Shown: positions 1 to 7,679, numbered from the stretch's first letter. The stretch is DNA of 19,426 bases from Phycisphaeraceae bacterium (GCA_029260675.1 JAJDCV010000212.1:1-19426), one strand, 5' to 3'. The notes: generated from the letters alone by a model not told the origin. Program-made: numbers and translations.

Positions 1-35
1 CCTCAGCAAGACCGAATCCATATAATGTGCCAATG

Positions 36-2927
36 CTATGCGGCATCCGAGTCGAGTTGTTGCTTATAATCGAAGACGTAGACCTCGGCGTCCAGGGATG
101 ACATAGGCTTGGCGAAGTAATACCCCTGGCCCCATGTGCAGTTGATCGATTGCAGTGCCCCGACAACGTCGGCCGATTCGATCCCCTCCGCAACCGTCTG
201 GATGCCCAGGTTCTCCGCAAGGCTCGTGATCGACATCACGACCGCCAGAAGCGATCGATCACGATCAAGCACACGGATGAAGGCCTGGTCGATCTTCAGC
301 ACGTCGATCGGGTACCCGTGGAGCGTGCTTAACGAAGACACCCCGGTTCCAAAATCATCCATCACAATCGGGAACCCCTGCTCCCGCAGCTGGCAGAGCA
401 ACGGAACCACATGACTCCGATCATCGGCGATGGTGCTCTCGGTGATCTCCAGCCCCAGTTCACCCGGATGCAAGCCAAACTCGTCCCGGCAACTCAGGAC
501 ATCCTCCAGGAACGAGGTATCCAGCAGTTGTCGCTTTGAGACATTGACATTGACCTTTAACTTCTGGTCCTCATCCAGCCTCCGGTTCCAGGCCGCAATC
601 TGCTCAGCCGCGGTCCTGAGGACCCACTGCCCGATCTGAATAATCAACCCCGTGTCTTCCGCGATCGGGATGAAGTCAGCCGGGCTGATCACGCCCCGCT
701 CGGGATGATCCCAGCGGATCAACGCCTCGAACCCCGAAAGCTCGCCTGTCGTCAATTCGACAATCGGCTGGTACATCAGCCGGAATTGATCGCCCGACGA
801 TACCGCCGCCCGAAGATCGGCCTCGAGCGAGAGGCGTTTCAATGCATTCGCATGCATCGCCCGGTCAAACACGACGACCTGCGCCTTGCCGCTCTCCTTC
901 GCCTGGTACATCGCGGCATCCGCGTCACGGATCATGTCGCCGGGGTGCTCGTATGCCCGCTGATTAGTGACCAGGCCGATGCTGGCGGTGGCGACGACCA
1001 GATGGTCCCCGAGCAGGTGGGGCTCTGCGAAGATGTCCAGGAGCCTCTCGGCCATCGTGTTGGCGTCTGACCAGTCCGAGAGATTAGTGAGAAGCACGAC
1101 GAACTCGTCGCCGCCGAAGCGGGCCACCATGTCGGTGTCTCGCAGATCCCTGCGAAAGATCTTGGCGATGTCGCACAGCAGGGCATCCCCCGCGTCGTGG
1201 CCGAGGCTGTCATTAACCAACTTGAATCGATCGAAGTCGAAGAAGAGCAGCGCGAAGCGTTGGTCGTCCAGCCTGGACCGCTTCAATACCTGATTCAGGT
1301 GGTCGAGGAAGACCATGCGGTTTGGCAGGCCGGTGAGTTTGTCGGTGGAAGCGAGCAGCTCGAACCGCTCCATCGCCCCCTCGGCCGCAAAGGTGGCGTC
1401 CTTTTCTCGATTCAACGCGTCGGCCATCTTTACGTTGACCTCACGCAGCTGTCTCTGTTGCTCTTTGATCTCGGAGATGTCGGTCCGCAGCGCCACATAC
1501 TTCGTCACCTTGCCCTTGGCATCCTTGAACGGGATAATGGTTGCGTCGACCCAGTAGTGGTGCCCGTCCTTGGCAAAATTCTTGATTTCACCTGTCCAGA
1601 CGCGCCCCGACGAGATGGTCTTCCACATGTCCCGAAAGAACTCGCGTGAGTGCTCATCGCTCTTCACCATACGGTGGTTCTGGCCAATCAACTCCTCACG
1701 GGAATACCCGCTGATCTCGCAGAACCTGTCGCTGACGTGGGTGATGGTGCCCCGGATGTCCGTGACGCCGACGATGAGGTGCTGATCCACCGTGTGCTGC
1801 TGGTTCGAGAGCTCGAGGAGGAGTTCGTGGAGGTGGGCCTCCCGCTCGTGGATGCCCCGGTCGACCCGTCGCAATACGACAAACAGGAACGCTGTGAGGA
1901 CAATCAGAATAACCAGCCCCGCACCTGACGACACCCAAAGCACCCCGTTGAACTGCGCCGTGGCTTCGGACACGTCGTGGAAGATGAACAGGTCGCCCAC
2001 CTCGGTGCCGGAGGCGTCGAACAGCGGGTCGATCATGAGCTGCCACGACGTGCCGTTGATTGCCGCTTCGTGGACTGCATCGTCATGCCCATGTCCCTCA
2101 TCAGTATGGGTCAAGTGCTCGTATTCGGCTTCGGCGGGAAAGTAGCTCAGCGATGAGTAGATGAGTACATCGTGGTTAAAACGGTCCCAGTCGGCATCAC
2201 GGCCCAGCATCTTCATGCCCGCTTCCCACCGCTCCCGGGCCAGAGCGCCTTTGTGGATGGCCACGGCAAGCTCAAGGCCGTGTTCTTCACAGATTTCCGC
2301 CAGGATATTCTCGATCTCCTGGCCCAACTCCAGGTAGCCGATGAGTGTGTCTTCGTCGAAGACGGGCTGCACCACCCGCAGCGTGAAAGTCCCCATCGAC
2401 CCCAGCTCGATACCCGAGGCCATCTTGCCGGTGCGCTCGGCCTGGCGCGTGGTGAAGCGGTCGATCAGGCCGCCGATCTTTCCCGGCTGGTGCACCCGCA
2501 GCAGGTTTACGCGATCCGGGCGATGGAAGTAGAGGTGCGTGATACCGTATTGTTCCCGGAGGTGCGCGTAGACGGTCTCGTGGTCCGCCAGCAGACGGCC
2601 CCGGTCTTGTGCCTTCAGTGCGTCCCGCATATTCGCGTCTTGTAGAAGAACCCCTTCGAGGGCGGCCAGCAGCTGGGTCTGTTCAGACAGGCTCTCTCCC
2701 AGGTCGTATACCGCCACATCCAGTTTCTCCCGGCCGGAATGGTCAAGGTGGTATTGCTGGATGGATAGCAAGGCCGCGCTAAACCCGCAGACCAGCAGCA
2801 GCAGCACGGCCACCAGCGGAACCAGCAAGCGTCGCTGGACGTGCTTGACCGAGGCTGCCCAGAGCGGCTTGGGTGCTGCACCGGGCCCCGGCAGTACTGG
2901 TCGGTTTGGTGGGGCGGGATCTGTCAA
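36..2927 (-). CDS. dCache-PAS-GGDEF-EAL cyclic-di-GMP synthase/phosphodiesterase
   Basis: 963-residue inner-membrane sensor enzyme that could make c-di-GMP from GTP (GGDEF) and/or hydrolyse it to pGpG (EAL). Order: membrane helix at about 34-56; extracytoplasmic sensor at about 60-325 resembling dCache_3 (key stretch FHRPDRVNLLRVHQPG near 134-149); second helix at about 328-353; PAS at about 380-486; a short coiled linker; GGDEF at about 521-690; EAL at about 700-950. The GGDEF signature is intact (605-609). An RxxD inhibitory site (RDTD) lies five residues before it, so product inhibition is expected. The EAL domain keeps E734-A-L736, the EITES stretch, DDFGTG (D857, D858), the KIDQAFI lysine and VAEGIE, so both activities look possible. 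The start is TTG at 2927 with only a weak ribosome site; no better in-frame start precedes the first helix. It is transcribed away from the EPS genes as a single gene. Which activity dominates cannot be told from sequence. Confidence 0.95.
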   Translation of the reverse strand: MTDPAPPNRPVLPGPGAAPKPLWAASVKHVQRRLLVPLVAVLLLLVCGFSAALLSIQQYHLDHSGREKLDVAVYDLGESLSEQTQLLAALEGVLLQDANMRDALKAQDRGRLLADHETVYAHLREQYGITHLYFHRPDRVNLLRVHQPGKIGGLIDRFTTRQAERTGKMASGIELGSMGTFTLRVVQPVFDEDTLIGYLELGQEIENILAEICEEHGLELAVAIHKGALARERWEAGMKMLGRDADWDRFNHDVLIYSSLSYFPAEAEYEHLTHTDEGHGHDDAVHEAAINGTSWQLMIDPLFDASGTEVGDLFIFHDVSEATAQFNGVLWVSSGAGLVILIVLTAFLFVVLRRVDRGIHEREAHLHELLLELSNQQHTVDQHLIVGVTDIRGTITHVSDRFCEISGYSREELIGQNHRMVKSDEHSREFFRDMWKTISSGRVWTGEIKNFAKDGHHYWVDATIIPFKDAKGKVTKYVALRTDISEIKEQQRQLREVNVKMADALNREKDATFAAEGAMERFELLASTDKLTGLPNRMVFLDHLNQVLKRSRLDDQRFALLFFDFDRFKLVNDSLGHDAGDALLCDIAKIFRRDLRDTDMVARFGGDEFVVLLTNLSDWSDANTMAERLLDIFAEPHLLGDHLVVATASIGLVTNQRAYEHPGDMIRDADAAMYQAKESGKAQVVVFDRAMHANALKRLSLEADLRAAVSSGDQFRLMYQPIVELTTGELSGFEALIRWDHPERGVISPADFIPIAEDTGLIIQIGQWVLRTAAEQIAAWNRRLDEDQKLKVNVNVSKRQLLDTSFLEDVLSCRDEFGLHPGELGLEITESTIADDRSHVVPLLCQLREQGFPIVMDDFGTGVSSLSTLHGYPIDVLKIDQAFIRVLDRDRSLLAVVMSITSLAENLGIQTVAEGIESADVVGALQSINCTWGQGYYFAKPMSSLDAEVYVFDYKQQLDSDAA

Positions 2928-3150
2928 CTCGAGTTCTCTGCAGGAGAGCTGTATGTCGGCCTACCCCCGATCGTAACCCGGCGGCTTCGCGCCAGGATCC
3001 TTTCTCGTCGGTCGTGCCACTAAGCGGGGCATGTCATGTCCGGTCTTGCCGGTTCATGGCGGTGATGCCGCCGAAGTAACCTGCATAGAGCGAGTGCACG
3101 GTGCGGTTTGTGGGCGGACATCGGCTCGATGACTGCCGTGATCATGCGAA

Positions 3151-3218
3151 TTAACAACGTGCGTTCCTCGTGACCTTATATAAATACTGCGTGGTATGTA
3201 TTAATATCGTCGTGATAT
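3151..3218 (+). promoter_or_regulatory. AT-rich putative promoter/operator before the zinc-ribbon gene
   Basis: TTAACA (3151-3156) and TATATA (3177-3182) form a weak sigma-70-like pair with a 20-base spacer. Just downstream, ATATC (3204-3208) and GATAT (3214-3218) are inverted around GTCGT, which could be an operator half-site pair. The local base composition is far more AT-rich than the neighbouring coding DNA. The assignment is inference from composition and partial consensus only. Confidence 0.3.
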
Positions 3219-3280
3219 GTCCGGTGGTTGAGCGTGTTGATGCGGTTGTGGTGCGGGGGGGTGTCCGATAACGGCCGGGG

Positions 3281-3307
3281 ATACCGCCATCGTTTAGATG
3301 GCGGTAT
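3281..3307 (+). repeat. Perfect 11-bp inverted repeat (hairpin)
   Basis: ATACCGCCATC (3281-3291) and GATGGCGGTAT (3297-3307) are exact reverse complements around the loop GTTTA. The element ends 65 bases before the ATG of the zinc-ribbon gene. No T-tract follows on either strand, so a classic intrinsic terminator is unlikely. A leader hairpin, an operator or a dispersed palindromic element are the alternatives. Confidence 0.7.
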
Positions 3308-3372
3308 CGATGAGTTGTTAAGCATTGGATGAAGACCGCTCTCACGGAGGCGGTGCAGCGGAGAACACACTG

Positions 3373-3708
3373 ATGGCCGAAGCTGTGCGATACGTCTGTG
3401 GGGGGTGCGGGCACGCCATCGAGGCGTGGTCGGACGGTAACCCGTATTACATCGATGAAGCCGGAGCCAAGCAGTACGCCTATCATCCAGACCATAAGCG
3501 GCTTGCCCGGTGCATCGGCAACGACTCCACGCACCTGTGCCTGTCGTGCGGTCACGAGTTCATGGTGGACTCACGGGCTCCCGTCACGGCGTGCCCCGGG
3601 TGCGGGGCACGCGAGATCGCGGATACGTATCACTTAGACGGGCAGCGGTGTCCGTTCTGCAAGGCGGGGGTGTTCGCCTCCGACCCGGGCTTTCACTGCA
3701 TCTCGTGA
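3373..3708 (+). CDS. Small cysteine-rich zinc-ribbon protein, function unknown
   Basis: 111-residue soluble protein with ten cysteines, eight of them in four CxxC pairs: C9/C12, C56/C59, C74/C77 and C93/C96, plus C47 and C109. Several pairs sit in zinc-knuckle contexts (CGGCGH, CLSCGHEF, CPGCGAR, CPFC), so two or more structural zinc sites are expected. There is no signal peptide or membrane segment and no catalytic motif that I recognise. I chose ATG 3373 because GGAG at 3360-3363 lies nine bases upstream; a TTG at 3325 would extend the frame by 16 low-complexity residues and is less likely. The gene stands alone between the c-di-GMP enzyme and the acyltransferase. Binding of nucleic acid or protein is a guess from the fold; I cannot name a family. 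Confidence 0.85.
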   Translation: MAEAVRYVCGGCGHAIEAWSDGNPYYIDEAGAKQYAYHPDHKRLARCIGNDSTHLCLSCGHEFMVDSRAPVTACPGCGAREIADTYHLDGQRCPFCKAGVFASDPGFHCIS

Positions 3709-4088
3709 TACAGCCCCGCGGATCCCCGGCGGACCCGGCCCTAACCTACCTCAACCAGGTACTTGCTGGTGTCGATCATTTAGACGGGTGATGCTTGGGG
3801 GATGAACCGACCCAGGTCCGAGATCCTCTGGCATTTCCTGATGCGGCTCTTAGCCCGGATACATTCGCTGAAGAAGAGGGGGCACCGGATCCACCGCCCC
3901 CGCGTTGGAGACGGCGGCCCCAGGGCATGGGCTGGAACCGCACCTGCCTGTGCACCATCGGCCGTGGATAGCGCCTTAAGAGGTCCCGGTGGTCGGGCGA
4001 TGAGTCTGGAAGTAGGTAGAATATCGGCCTCACAGCCAGCCTGTTGTCGACCCCGGCCTGATTCCATCCCGAGACAAGGATCCCCCTG
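3709..4088. other. Intergenic region upstream of the acyltransferase gene
   Basis: No supported gene in 380 bases. It holds an imperfect palindrome at 3878-3901 (GGGGGC and GCCCCC around a 12-base centre containing GGATCC) and a -10-like TAGAAT at 4017-4022 without a good -35 partner. A possible 101-residue frame starting at 3802 overlaps the next gene and resembles no protein I know, so I left it out. The promoter for the acyltransferase presumably lies here. Confidence 0.5.
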
Positions 4089-4931
4089 GTGCCCGACCCC
4101 CTGCTGAACCCAGCCGAACACTCCGCGACCAACCCCGACACGTCCCGCCCCTCGGCGGAGATGGCCGGCAAGGTCAGTGTGGTCGACCCCGACTCCGAGA
4201 TCCGGCGGATGATGAAGGACGAGCAGGGGTCGGCGATCAAGAAGTACATGTGGCTCACCGTCGGGCGCATGTCCTGGCTGGCGCTCTTGAAATACGAGCT
4301 GCTCACCGGGCTGCTCGGCTCGATACCCGGGGCGCTGGGCCTGATACTGCGACAGAAACTCTACCGCCACATGTTCGCAAGCTGCGGACGCAAGGTCGTC
4401 TTCGGACGCAACGTCACCATCCGACACCCCCACCGGATCAGGTTCGGCGACAACGTCATCATCGACGACAACACCGTGCTCGATGGCAAGGGTGAGTCGG
4501 ACCTGACCATCGAGATCGGCTCCGGCTCGATCATCGGCCGTAACAGCATCCTAAGCTGCAAGGGCGGGTCGATCCGGCTGGCGGACAAGGTCAACATCTC
4601 CGTGAACTGCACGCTGATCAGCGAGACCCTGTTAAGCATCGGCGAGAACGTGTTGATCGCCGGGCACTGCTACCTCATCGCAGGCGGCAACCACGGGCTT
4701 GACCGAACCGACATCCCGATCCTCGAACAGCCCCTGATCGAAAAAGGCGGGATCGATATCAAGGAACACTGCTGGCTCGGTGCGAACGTGACCGTGCTGG
4801 ACGGCGTGACGATCGGGCGCGACTCCGCCGTCGCAGCCGCCGCGGTGGTCAACAAATCCGTCGACGAGTTCAGCATCGTCGGCGGCGTGCCCGCGAAACT
4901 CCTGCGCGACCGCAAAGCACCACGGGCTTAA
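4089..4931 (+). CDS. Hexapeptide-repeat (LbH) acyltransferase of the EPS type
   Basis: 280-residue acyltransferase that probably transfers an acetyl group from acetyl-CoA to a sugar of the surface polysaccharide on the cytoplasmic side. After a disordered N-terminus of about 50 residues there is a helical, probably membrane-associated stretch at about 54-98 (TVGRMSWLALLKYELLTG, then SIPGALGLILRQKLY). The left-handed beta-helix runs from about 102 to 250 with repeats such as IGSGSI, IGENVLIAGHC, LGANVTVLDG and IGRDSAV. H202 in GGNHGLD sits where catalytic histidines occur in this superfamily. The C-terminus has the usual SIVGGVPAKLLR. The start is GTG 4089, with AAGGA at 4076-4080 eight bases upstream. 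It is a single plus-strand gene, convergent with the YbhN-like gene. The exact substrate is unknown. Confidence 0.88.
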   Translation: MPDPLLNPAEHSATNPDTSRPSAEMAGKVSVVDPDSEIRRMMKDEQGSAIKKYMWLTVGRMSWLALLKYELLTGLLGSIPGALGLILRQKLYRHMFASCGRKVVFGRNVTIRHPHRIRFGDNVIIDDNTVLDGKGESDLTIEIGSGSIIGRNSILSCKGGSIRLADKVNISVNCTLISETLLSIGENVLIAGHCYLIAGGNHGLDRTDIPILEQPLIEKGGIDIKEHCWLGANVTVLDGVTIGRDSAVAAAAVVNKSVDEFSIVGGVPAKLLRDRKAPRA

Positions 4932-4988
4932 CTAGACGTACCGCCCCCGTCATACAGCCTCATATGCAAATTTAATCTCTACCCTCAG

Positions 4989-5007
4989 CCCCCGGCTTTG
5001 CCGGGGG
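4989..5007. terminator. Strong hairpin between convergent genes, likely bidirectional terminator
   Basis: CCCCCGGC (4989-4996) and GCCGGGGG (5000-5007) form a perfect 8-bp stem with a TTT loop. It lies 57 bases after the acyltransferase stop and 41 bases beyond the stop of the convergent YbhN-like gene, where a shared terminator is expected. There is no long T-run on either side, so it may act as a processing or pausing hairpin, or be a dispersed palindromic repeat. Confidence 0.6.
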
Positions 5008-5048
5008 ATCCGCCGGGTGACGGGTGCAAATATTGACTGTGATCCGTA

Positions 5049-6119
5049 TCAGACGACGGGTGTGACACCGACGGATTCGGATCCAGGTCTGACGCGCGGC
5101 CCCCACCAGTAACACGCCGCCCCGATCGGGATCAACAGCAGGATCGCCCCGGAATTGATCACCGAAACCACCAACGCATCGGCCTCCGGCACGCCGTACC
5201 GGCCGAACAACGCCACCGTCGTCCCCGCGTTGACCGCCAGGTGCGACATCGCCGGGGGGAACATCCCCACAAACGCGATCACCGGCACCAACGCCAGGCA
5301 CACGATCATCAGCCCGCTGTGCCCCAGCGCCAGGAGCAGCGCGTAGATCCCCAAGCAACGGACCACCTGCACGATCATGCCCCAGCAAAGCGCCACCACC
5401 ACGACACCGGGCCGTGTGTTATAGATACGCACCGCGTCCAAGAGCCGCTTGGCTTTGAGCGCAACCCGCCCCGACCGGCCGTTTGATCGCTCGGATAAAT
5501 TCTGCAGCGCCACACCCAACGGCCGGGCCATCACCGCCGCTACCAAAAAGCCCAAACACCCCATCAACGCCAACGCGATGATCACCCATCGTCCCGGCAA
5601 CCCGTCACCGACCCACCAGAGCCCCCCCGCCGCCACCAGCGCCAACGATACCAGCCCCGTCACCCGATCCACCAGCACCGACGCCAACGCCGAGGCCACC
5701 TTCCCGTGCGCTTTGGCCAGGATCCAGGAACGCACCACGTCCGATCCAAAAACACCGGGCAGCACCACCCCCAGGAAATAGCTGGTGAACTGCACCGAGG
5801 TCAGCGTCCACGGGCCGATCCCCACCCCCTGCGCACGCAGCAGGAACCACCACTTAAACGACATCAGAACCCGGTTGAAGATGACCAGCCCCACCGCAAC
5901 CGCGGCCCATCCAAGCGACACGTTCCCCAGCGCCGACATCAGGTCAGAATACTGGATCCGCCAACCGAAGATGTAGACAAAAATCGCGGCGGTCAGCGCC
6001 AGACCCAGCGCCTTGCCCAGCCGCCTTTTGAGGGGCCGTCGAGGCACACCGCGCAAGGTGGATGGTTCGCCCGATGGCGGGCCGTCAGGCCGCACTCGTG
6101 CGTGAGGATGGTCCGTCAT
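5049..6119 (-). CDS. YbhN / LPG-synthase-TM (UPF0104) family membrane protein
   Basis: 356-residue polytopic inner-membrane protein of the flippase-like domain family found in lysylphosphatidylglycerol synthases and in glycan clusters. It has roughly seven to eight hydrophobic segments starting at about residue 34. Family landmarks are visible: NRVLMSFKWWFLLR (82-95), FLGVVLPGVFGSDVVRSW (115-132) and SVLVDRVTGL (148-157). The MFPPAMSHLAVNAGTT region (about 286-301) replaces the usual LPIS-type segment. The N-terminal 30 residues are polar and rich in Pro and Arg. I chose ATG 6119 because a purine-rich GAAGGGG ribosome site lies just upstream; an in-frame start at 6167 would lengthen the overlap with the preceding gene from 35 to 83 bases. 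It is translated after the GT2 at 6085-7209, probably coupled. A role in lipid or lipid-linked glycan handling is inferred from the family and neighbours. Confidence 0.88.
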   Translation of the reverse strand: MTDHPHARVRPDGPPSGEPSTLRGVPRRPLKRRLGKALGLALTAAIFVYIFGWRIQYSDLMSALGNVSLGWAAVAVGLVIFNRVLMSFKWWFLLRAQGVGIGPWTLTSVQFTSYFLGVVLPGVFGSDVVRSWILAKAHGKVASALASVLVDRVTGLVSLALVAAGGLWWVGDGLPGRWVIIALALMGCLGFLVAAVMARPLGVALQNLSERSNGRSGRVALKAKRLLDAVRIYNTRPGVVVVALCWGMIVQVVRCLGIYALLLALGHSGLMIVCLALVPVIAFVGMFPPAMSHLAVNAGTTVALFGRYGVPEADALVVSVINSGAILLLIPIGAACYWWGPRVRPGSESVGVTPVV

Positions 6120-7209
6120 CCTGCCCCTTCTCTTTCGGATCCAGGGGCCGCTCTGCCACCGCACCACGGCCCTTCGCCTCCGAACTGATCGCGCTGAGCA
6201 CCCACCGCGCCAAGGCCCAATACCACCCCAGCGCGACGCGGTACATTGAAATCAGCCTCCCCAGCGCCCCCTCACCTACTTCCGCGGGGATCACCAGCTT
6301 GTCGCCCCGCAGGATCTGCCAGTCGTGCACCCGCCTGATCCGAGCGACCTGTTTGCGGTCACCGCCCAGCGTATACACAAGCGAGAACATCGAGCCCACC
6401 GCCCTGAAGTAATCCCCGACCTTGCCCTTGACCAGCAGCAGCAGGAACAGGGCCGGCTCGTGAATCAACAGCACCGGGAATATCGCGATCAATGTCCGTA
6501 ACTGGAAATCCTTGAGCATGAAGTGCCAGCGGTTACGGACCTGGTGAGTGAAGTACGTGCTGCCGCGTTTGTGATGGTGGTGCAGAACCTGCGCTCCGGC
6601 GGGTTCGACGATGTGCCAGCCCGCCAGGGTCAATCGGTAGGCGAACTCGCCGTCGGTCTTGCCGAAGAAATACCGCTCCTCAAACAGCCCGACCCCGACC
6701 GCGGCCTCACTCCGGATCATCGGCGCACACCCGCTGGCGAGCCCGACCCGCGCCGTCTCGCCGTTCAGCTGCGTCAGCGGCTTGTCATCCACCTCCGCGC
6801 TGGCCTCGGCCAGGAAGTGCACGAACGTCCGGCTGTAATGCACCGTGTCAGGCCGATCGGCATAAAGCACCACCGGGGTCGCCACCGCGACCGATGCATC
6901 TTCGCCGATCGCCTCGCGCAGCGCCGCCGCCGTCCCCGGCAGCATTTGCACATCGGCATCCATCACGATCACAAAGGGGGTGCCCGCCTGCGTGACCGCC
7001 AGGTTGCGCGCGGGGTTAGGACCCAGGTTCTCTTCCAGGCGGACGACTCGGACCCCCGGGTGGTGCTGCGCTAACCAGTCGCCCGTCCCGTCCGTGCTCG
7101 CCACGTCATATACCGTGATCATAGGGTCCGGGCAGCGGGCATCGGCCAGCCCACGCAGGCACATCGGCAGCGTCCGCATCGCGTTGTAGGCGATCACCGC
7201 CGCCGACAC
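6085..7209 (-). CDS. Family-2 glycosyltransferase with C-terminal membrane segment
   Basis: 374-residue GT-A-fold glycosyltransferase that probably adds a sugar from a nucleotide sugar to a lipid-linked acceptor at the inner face of the membrane. The N-terminal strand AVIAYNAMRTL, the YDVASTDGTGDWL segment and the metal-binding DAD (84-86) in VIVMDADVQM are typical of GT2. FFGKTDGEFAYRLTLAGW (181-198) corresponds to the acceptor-side ED motif region. A hydrophobic stretch at about 236-262 (IAIFPVLLIHEPALFLLLLV) is probably membrane-inserted, and the C-terminal 30 residues are polar. The start is GTG 7209, the first start in the frame; its ribosome site is weak. It is the first gene of a two-gene minus-strand unit that overlaps the YbhN-like gene. 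Donor and acceptor sugars are unknown. Confidence 0.9.
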   Translation of the reverse strand: MSAAVIAYNAMRTLPMCLRGLADARCPDPMITVYDVASTDGTGDWLAQHHPGVRVVRLEENLGPNPARNLAVTQAGTPFVIVMDADVQMLPGTAAALREAIGEDASVAVATPVVLYADRPDTVHYSRTFVHFLAEASAEVDDKPLTQLNGETARVGLASGCAPMIRSEAAVGVGLFEERYFFGKTDGEFAYRLTLAGWHIVEPAGAQVLHHHHKRGSTYFTHQVRNRWHFMLKDFQLRTLIAIFPVLLIHEPALFLLLLVKGKVGDYFRAVGSMFSLVYTLGGDRKQVARIRRVHDWQILRGDKLVIPAEVGEGALGRLISMYRVALGWYWALARWVLSAISSEAKGRGAVAERPLDPKEKGQDDGPSSRTSAA

Positions 7210-7365
7210 ATCCGACGGGAAGCCGTGCGCAAAGCTACCCGGCCCCGATCGGGCTTGTTCAGCTTCCAGGTGGGCAGCGCGTTTCAGGGGCTTCCGATCA
7301 GTTAGCAGGCTGTGGCGGTCGAAATCCCTGGCCCATCACATCCCGGGCCAACACCTCCCCGCGGT

Positions 7366-7395
7366 CTTACATCCAATCCTAGGTCTACATATAGA
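7366..7395 (+). promoter_or_regulatory. Putative sigma-70-type promoter of the EPS operon
   Basis: CTTACA at 7366-7371 (four of six to TTGACA) and TATAGA at 7390-7395 (four of six to TATAAT) are spaced by 18 bases. Transcription would begin near 7402, right before the 7411 hairpin, giving a leader of about 280 bases. It rests on consensus matching only. Confidence 0.35.
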
Positions 7396-7410
7396 TCATC
7401 GGCAGCCCAT

Positions 7411-7439
7411 GGGGGCACACTCAATTCAGTGTCGCCCCC
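7411..7439 (+). repeat. GC-rich stem-loop in the presumed EPS leader
   Basis: GGGGGC plus ACACT (7411-7421) pairs with AGTGT (7428-7432) plus GCCCCC (7434-7439), with one bulged C and the six-base loop CAATTC. Eleven base pairs make this the most stable-looking hairpin of the leader. It is not behind any gene on either strand, so it is not an ordinary terminator of a visible gene; attenuation or mRNA protection are possibilities. Confidence 0.6.
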
Positions 7440-7602
7440 CAGCCACAACAAATACCACCGCCGTGCGGATGACGCCGGGGTCCCATAACCCGGCACGCAC
7501 CGGGCCGATTGAAACGATCGCCTCGGTGCTGACGGTCCGGCAAACAGCGGGGTAAAAACAAAATGGCGAGTTTGGGGGCTACGGGTTGCCGCAGGAGGCC
7601 CT

Positions 7603-7659
7603 GGATTGGTCACTTGCCCCAACATCACGCCCCGAGGGGCGAGGTTCAGGGACCAATCC
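7603..7659 (+). ncRNA. Structured 5' leader element next to the ribosome site (candidate)
   Basis: GGATTGGTC (7603-7611) and GACCAATCC (7651-7659) are exact reverse complements that would close a domain of about 39 bases. Inside, CTTGCCCC (7613-7620) can pair with GGGGCGAG (7636-7643) with one G-U pair, or CGCCC and GGGCG can form a small alternative hairpin in the same place. The domain ends nine bases before the AGGGAG ribosome site of the secreted protein. I recognise no known riboswitch family. Confidence 0.35.
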
Positions 7660-7679
7660 CAGAAGTTAGGGAGTTAGTA

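Larger units (their letters stand above)
2928..3372. other. Non-coding region between divergent genes, with hairpins and an AT-rich patch
   Basis: This 445-base stretch separates the minus-strand c-di-GMP gene from the plus-strand zinc-ribbon gene and should hold both promoters. I see no convincing protein. It contains a short hairpin at 3058-3072 (GGCGG, five-base loop, CCGCC), a conspicuously AT-rich patch at about 3150-3220 against the GC-rich background, and a perfect 11-bp inverted repeat at 3281-3307. TTAACA at 3151-3156 is five of six to the -35 consensus, but its distance to the TATATA at 3177-3182 is 20 bases, longer than ideal. Confidence 0.6.
7210..7679. other. Divergent intergenic region with promoter and leader hairpins
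   Basis: These 470 bases separate the minus-strand GT2 from the plus-strand EPS block. Notable parts are a 10-bp palindrome CCCGATCGGG at 7244-7253, a sigma-70-like element at 7366-7395, a strong hairpin at 7411-7439, a small one at 7489-7504, and a larger stem-loop region at 7603-7659 ending just before the ribosome site of the secreted protein. No supported coding region lies inside. Confidence 0.6.

Noticed and set aside
21..26. Perfect TATAAT on the plus strand near the left edge
   Set aside because: The -35 region would lie at or beyond the window start and the element faces the 3' end of an opposing gene, so it cannot be supported as a promoter.
3802..4107. Possible 101-residue protein upstream of the acyltransferase
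   Set aside because: A run of G directly against the ATG is a poor ribosome site, the composition is random-like, and it runs into the acyltransferase gene, which has a good ribosome site and motifs.
3780..4433. Minus-strand open frame of 217 codons across the 3709-4088 gap
   Set aside because: Half of it is antisense to the acyltransferase, and no domain or ribosome site is visible.
7302..7628. Minus-strand 108-codon frame in the divergent intergenic region
   Set aside because: Low-complexity translation without motifs; it would run antisense through the promoter-like element and the leader hairpins.
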